A DNA stretch of 64,000 nucleotides. It comes from Tenebrio molitor. Taxonomy: Eukaryota > Arthropoda > Insecta > Coleoptera > Tenebrionidae. Positions 58,870 through 64,000 of this stretch are shown piece after piece; the first letter of the stretch is position 1, and each line of letters starts with the position of its first letter. Position numbers and translations under genes: made by a program. The stretch spans positions 46,066,001 through 46,130,000 of the forward strand of contig NC_091046.1 of NCBI RefSeq assembly GCF_963966145.1, in the 5' to 3' direction. The notes under the pieces are model-generated. The model did no database searches and was not told where the DNA came from. It saw only the letters and a list, made by a program, of their open reading frames with translations.

Positions 58870-60600
58870 AAAATAGTATAATTACTTTCACAATTAATTA
58901 ATTTACTAATTAGAATGCAAAACAAAGAGAAACTTGTCAAGTCACGACCAGAAAATTTTTGTCTAATTGGTAATCTTTTAATAAACTACAAAATTAAATT
59001 AATTAGTAAAATAAGGTTTAGTAACTAGTAGATTATGAAGATTCTAAAATCTAAAAGATTCGTTTTTAATGTTGATTACAACTTATGAAATTATCAATAA
59101 CTTGGTAATTAATTTTTAATTGATGGTAATTGCAATTATTAGACTAGAAAAAAAAATTAATGAATAAAGAAATCTGTAAAAAATACGAAACGAAAATATC
59201 GATGGAAGAATGTTGCAGTAAGTCTGTTTTTATTAGATTACAAAATGAAATGAAAATGAAAATTATGTCTTATTAAATTAGTATAAATACTTTTCAATTA
59301 ATTTACAATTCATGTTTAGATAATAATTACAAAATTATTAATTTGTCATACTTAATTAATGATAAATACAATTCTTACTGATAATTTCCACATTTTATAT
59401 TTTTTATAAACCACAATAAATGCGATAAATAAAGAAATTTGCAAAAAATACTGAGATTAACGAAATTACTTTATTAATAAATAATAATCACCTTGAGGTA
59501 TCCAATCGAAATTAGTAAATTTAATTATCGTAAATTATAATAAAATATAAAATATGTATAATAAAAAATTTATAAGATGAAAGGATTATTAAATTACTTA
59601 CGAGTATGTCCCAATTAATTAGTATAAAGATTTTTAAATTCATTTTGAATTAATGTTTTAATGACAATTAGACAATTATTAACTTTTAAAAATTATTTTT
59701 CGTATTACATAGTAATTAATGATAATTTTGGTTATTGTTGATAATTTTCACATTTTATACTTTTATAAGTCGCAGTTAACATGATAAAGAAATGAAACTG
59801 ATATAAAAATAATCACTTTTGTAAATAATTAATTTTCTAATTAGGTAAGTAATTAGAATAAGAGATAAAATAAAATTGATTTGTGAAATGACGATTTGTT
59901 AAATCAAAATTAGGAAATTTGTATCAGATTAGCATTTTCTTCGAAATTAGTTAGTTACTTAATTAGTTATTGTAAATTAATGACAAAATAAAGGTAATTA
60001 GTAATACTAGTTCTCATTAAAGGACAAAAGGACTCTAAAATTAATGTATGGATTACAAATTGTACAATTTTTCACTTGATGGCCATTTTTAGTCAAATTA
60101 AATTTACCTAATTATAATTTTTACTAATGACTTCCAAATTTTGCATTATAGTAAAAATAGCAAATAAAATAATTTGGAGAATATACGTTACATAATTAGT
60201 AAAGTTACTTCCTTAACTGGGCGGAATTAGCTAATTTATTAATTGGCAAATCAGATAAGTAATTTATTTAAAATTAGTTAATTTTACTAATTACTCAAAT
60301 TAGGTGCATCACACTGAGTTAGTACAAAGATTCTACATTACAAGACGATACAAATTATAAAGTAATTACCTTGAAGATTATTTTTAGTCACAACTGATTA
60401 TAATTAGGTAGAATTATTACTATGTGATAATTTCGTCAATTGGTATTTTTATAAATCATAATAAAAGTGAGAAATTGACAAAGGAATCTAATCACAAATT
60501 ATTTTCCTGCAGTATTTTTTATATTTTTATTTTTTCAGTTTCTCAGGAAATGACTCCAATTGTTTATTTCATTTCACATTGATTTTGAACAGGTCAAGAA
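58870..60600. other. Extremely AT-rich tract of TAATTA-like words
   Basis: About 1.7 kb with almost no G or C, built from TTAATTAGTAA, AATTATTAA and ACAAATTA(T) words without a fixed period. It is bounded on both sides by CpG-rich DNA. No element ends were seen. It could be a decayed AT satellite, a matrix-attachment-like region or a homeodomain-site field. None of these is proven. Confidence 0.5.
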
Positions 60601-60699
60601 ATTAATTTGTGCTTTTCTTCGGAGTTTCATTTTGAGATTTTCGATTAGGCACCTCTAATACCAATATTTATGACAAAATTTTATTTTTATAGCGACAGA

Positions 60700-61259
60700 T
60701 GATTCTATCGGAAGCTAATTACGTGTTTTATGACACTCTAAAGAAGAGAAATATTTAGAAAAGGTTTCCGCTGGAAATATAGGTGTTCTATTTGTATGGT
60801 AGAGAAGTGGCGTAGAGCGAAAAGGGCCCCAGGACGGCAAAAGGTGTAAAAGGAGCTTTGTCGTTTCGCGAACTAGAAAGGAAAGCTCGTGCAGTCTGGT
60901 CGAAACGTCACAACATTCTACAGAATTATAAATTTGGCACAATTCGAGGCAGATGTCCGCTCCCAATTTCCGAAAACCGCCTTGGCCTGGAGGCCTAGCG
61001 CGACTCTGTCGGCGGCGTCGCACTCACCGCCTTCCACCGCCTCCGGCCGAAAATTCCGCCGTGCCGCCGTCGGCGCGAGTGAAAGCCGACTGAAAACTCG
61101 CACTGGCCTGAAACGAGTGAGGGTGGGAAGACGTAAATTTAGACTAAGATTAACTCGCCACAGTTACTGAAATATTTAATGTAATTTCGCATTATTTTAA
61201 GTCGTTTCATTAGAAACGTAACCAAAACAAACAGATCCACCGGCGAGGATCAAGTTACC
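60700..61259. other. CpG-rich segment upstream of the exon candidate
   Basis: 60.95-61.15 kb is strongly CpG-rich, with frames on both strands (plus 60889-61170, minus 61023-60715) that overlap and lack domains. It is plausibly the upstream part of a promoter region. Confidence 0.3.
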
Positions 61260-61391
61260 GGCTCGTTTTCAGTTTTCAGTGTTCGGTAAACATGTGAACG
61301 TGCGGCGCGTTTCAGTGGCGTCTCCTGAAGAATCCGCCCCAGAGGTTTGTACCTGTTGATCTGTGCGCAGCGTGGACGCCGCATACTTCAG
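61260..61391 (+). promoter_or_regulatory. Candidate promoter and non-coding first exon
   Basis: Two overlapping arthropod initiator-like TTTTCAGT motifs (61266-61280) are followed about 30 bases on by GAACGTGCGG, near the downstream promoter position. The stretch ends at a consensus splice donor, TTCAG then GTAAGT, with the junction at 61391/61392. The open frame crossing it has no recognisable protein, so a 5'-UTR exon is more likely than a coding one. If real, the rest of the window to 64000 would be intron. This rests on motifs only. Confidence 0.3.
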
Positions 61392-62365
61392 GTAAGTCGT
61401 CTCGGGGGTCAAAACCGCCAAGTATTTTTAGGCCGTGTTTACGGAGAGGTTTGTTGAACCCGCGCTGAAAAATTTTTCGCCCGCTCTCGGGGGCAGGGCG
61501 GCCAAAAAAGGCAACGCGGCGGCGGCGCTAGTACAAAACGGCACGATCTTCGGGAGTGACGTCGGGGATGGCGTCCCTCAGGACTCTGCGCCCGCCCAAC
61601 AGTCTCACGTTATTGCCGAGCTATTTTTAGAACACCCTACACTTAGCCGTAACTATGCTGAGATTATTTTAATTTTAGTTACCGCTTCTAAATTTGATTT
61701 TTCTCTACAACACTCTTTAATTATACTGGTGACGTAACTTACAGCCAAGGCCCGCTTCGTAGTATACATTATTTATACCGAATGATTTCGAATTAGAACG
61801 CAGAATATTCCACTGTCGCGCATAATTGAATGCAGATAAATTGCGACCAGCTGAAGTGCAATTATCCCGACGCACTCTCTTTTCTTCGGGAGGGCCTCCA
61901 TAAACAACCCATTGCTAATTGGGATGGTTCGACGAATTCGGGATTTATCACCCGATTTTTCGAAAATCGCGCGGCTTGGCAACGTGTCAAAACCTACTGT
62001 TTTATCGCCCGTCGACTCTCATTCGATTTTTCGAGGTTTACTGCCCAAAACGCTACAGCCGTTTTACTATTAATTATTTTCTACATTCGTTTACGTCCAA
62101 TCAGTGGAAAACGCCCACGACTTGGCAACGGCGCAGGGCGACGCATGACTGGCAAAAGAGGCTTATTAACTTTTTTCAACTGCTCCAAAAATTTCGGCGC
62201 CAATCAACCACCTCTGGAAATCTTTTTGCAAATCTTGTCCTAGTCATTTTTCGAACAAATCTTATTTTTCAAAAAACATTTCCATTTTGGTTTTTCAAAA
62301 TACTCACCATCCACTTCAATCTGTTTTGTATTCGATGGAACTGGTGCGTCCAAGAAAAATTCCAT
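61392..62365. other. Gene-free stretch after the splice donor
   Basis: CpG-containing to about 62.2 kb. The two overlapping plus-strand frames of 137 and 151 codons (61830-62374) are in different phases, have no domain and start in mid-sequence. They are not supported as exons. Confidence 0.35.
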
Positions 62366-62369
62366 TCTT

Positions 62370-63440
62370 TCTGAGTACCCTGAAAGACGTATTTCCAAAA
62401 ATGTATTTTTAAATCTAGTACTACAACTTGCAAAGCTTTTGAAAAGCAGCTTCTGGTACTCTCGTAACAATTAACTATTTCTCTGAGACCAAACACACCT
62501 AGAAACTGTTTTCAAAAAGTCTGTGGTGTGGAGAAATAATGAAGTGTTAAGTTTCTGGTACCATTCTAGACTATCTTTGCATTGGTTCCCCAAAACATCA
62601 ACTGGAAAGGCTCCAAAGAAGCCTCAATCGTCTTTTTCCCTGCCCTTCTAAATTGCCAACCTTTGACTGAATTAATGTGTTTGGAAACACCCTGTACTGG
62701 GCCTTAGAATCTCGTAGACTGTTCAAAAGTACCCTTTTTTATTTTTGTAAAGAGTCTCTATACTTTTGGGCATCACAATCACAACAAACTTACCTGATGC
62801 TCAAGAGATGATGCAAGATATTATTAACAACTCACTCCAAAGCCCACGGTACTTATTACAATTCTTCATAAAGCTGCTGCAATTCTTCAAAGAGCTGCTG
62901 TGGTTCCTTAACAGAAATGAATCATCACCAAGTGAAACCTTCTTAAATTAAAACTTATTGGACTGGTGCAAATGTCTCTCAATATTCTGATGTAGTACTT
63001 TTGAAGGACCAAGTACGAGTGTGAAGAGTACTTCTTCTGTCATTCTTCAAAGAGCTGCTGTAGTAACAGAAATTAATCGTCACAAAGTGAAACCTTCTTA
63101 AATTAAAATTTATTGGACTAATGCAAAGGCCCCTCAAGATTCTGCTCTAGTACTTTTGAAGCACCAAGAGTATTTCGTTTAGTACGCCTTGTAATATGCA
63201 TTGGACAGACTTATCTACCAGATTTGGTCTTCAGAGAACTTAAAAACCACCTTGGTGGTACTGATTTACCAATTTTTTCGCAAGAGCAGCAAAGTACCGC
63301 AGCTTCATGCTTCATAGTACCTGACAAACTTATTTGCCAGATTTGGTCAGAAAGCTTAAAAATCACCTTCCTGGTACTGCGTTACAAATTTTTCCCAAGA
63401 GCAGTGAAGTACCGCAGCTTCGTTGCACCAATTGCAGCAG
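62370..63440. repeat. GGTACT-rich repeats with two tandem pairs
   Basis: ATTCTTCAAAGAGCTGCTGT with AGTGAAACCTTCTTAAATTA and TATTGGACT occurs at about 62880 and 63043 (offset about 163). GACAGACTTATCTACCAGAT and GACAAACTTATTTGCCAGAT (63204 and 63323, offset 119) begin a second pair ending AGTACCGCAGCTTC. GGTACT/AGTACC motifs recur throughout, as in repeat Y and at 43.0-43.2 kb. It is non-coding. Confidence 0.7.
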
Positions 63441-64000
63441 CTTTCAGGTGATTACGGTGAGAAATAAAACTGTCCAGTGAAAAAATTGCAATTGTGTTGG
63501 TCTGCTGCAGTTGTAATTTGTACTTGTGTACATTTATCGCCTGGAATTACCAACACGAAGGCGCCATTACGTTTTTATGAAAATTTTATTTTACGGAATG
63601 ACAACCATAATGAACAATTAACCTGTGACATCGCATTTTACAAATAATTACAAAATCGATGATATACCTATCAACAGTTTCCTCTTAATACGTTTTAAAT
63701 CCAATATCTAATAGATGGTACTATAAATAATGCAGGATTTCATTATTACACCAATTACATCATTGTCTTATTATTTCATCAACTCTATTGATTTGCGTTA
63801 GTAGCGTCATTATTGGTCAACGCCGACATGAAATATTTCCGACCTTTCTATTGAATTCCTGCTTTCCTAGAAACCTAGGTACTACTCAAAAAAATCGAAT
63901 TTGCACCAGGTCAGTATTTTTCCAATTTCTGATCTAATTCGTCGCTGAAAACGTCGAGAGATGACGTCTTAGACGCGCCACCAATAAAAATCAAACGGTG
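63441..64000. other. Gene-free stretch at window end
   Basis: AT-rich unique DNA. No gene, element end or RNA could be supported. Confidence 0.35.

Noticed and set aside
61830..62374. Overlapping frames of 137 and 151 codons
   Set aside because: Two different phases over the same DNA, no domain, and no splice acceptor evidence.

Overview
This is a eukaryotic window with no intact gene that I can recognise. It looks like intergenic or intronic DNA from an insect, perhaps a beetle. The insect call is inference. It rests on the mobile-element types (pogo/Tigger-like and mariner-like remnants with TA-type junctions, a non-LTR retrotransposon whose ORF1/ORF2 style is common in insects, and a tRNA-derived SINE), on the AT-rich base composition, and on many TAATT and ATGCAAAT motifs in moderately GC-rich, repeat-free stretches. 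No bacterial operon, CRISPR array, rRNA gene or complete tRNA gene was seen.

Two kinds of DNA alternate. The first is repeat-free, CpG-containing sequence: about 1-2.0, 5.9-6.8, 9.7-10.9, 14.7-24.7, 27.5-28.8, 31.6-35.2, 36.3-37.6, 39.0-40.9, 42.4-44.9, 46.6-47.9, 48.6-49.3, 50.7-51.9, 55.8-56.6, 57.6-58.9 and 60.7-62.2 kb. It carries homeodomain-, POU-, CRE-, CCAAT- and E-box-like motifs and may hold enhancers of a developmental locus. The second is AT-rich mobile and repetitive DNA.

Mobile elements from left to right: a pogo/Tigger-like relic with a transposase C-terminus (2.4-3.0 kb); an ORF1-bearing non-LTR retrotransposon that lacks ORF2 (4.2-5.3 kb), followed at once by a TA-flanked MITE (5.3-5.65 kb); a cluster of four foldbacks (8.0-8.65 kb); a second ORF1 relic (11.5-12.9 kb); a TIR transposon with a DUF4817-like domain (13.4-14.5 kb); a mariner-type transposase scrap (30.6-31.1 kb); a tRNA-derived SINE (35.6-35.9 kb); two 3' ends of the same kind of retrotransposon on the minus strand (37.8-38.6 and 45.3-46.1 kb); and a foldback element with TIRs of about 160 bp (56.6-57.3 kb).

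Tandem and direct repeats: an 11-unit array of 233-289 bp monomers (24.7-27.5 kb); a repeat of about 250 bp (28.85-29.75 kb) with dispersed relatives; a two-copy 203-bp repeat (20.9-21.35 kb); a direct repeat of about 0.5 kb flanking a unique core (40.96-42.42 kb); and a higher-order array of alternating 494/488-bp monomers with a 982-bp period (51.95-55.57 kb), which has a distant relative at 3.2-3.9 kb.

The best candidate for a host-gene element is a plus-strand promoter/first-exon-like stretch that ends in a strong splice donor at 61391/61392. I found no convincing new biological system. The most distinctive observations are the two higher-order repeat arrays, the PIP-box-like tail of the pogo relic, the paired inverted octamers, and the duplicated CCAAT/E-box module.
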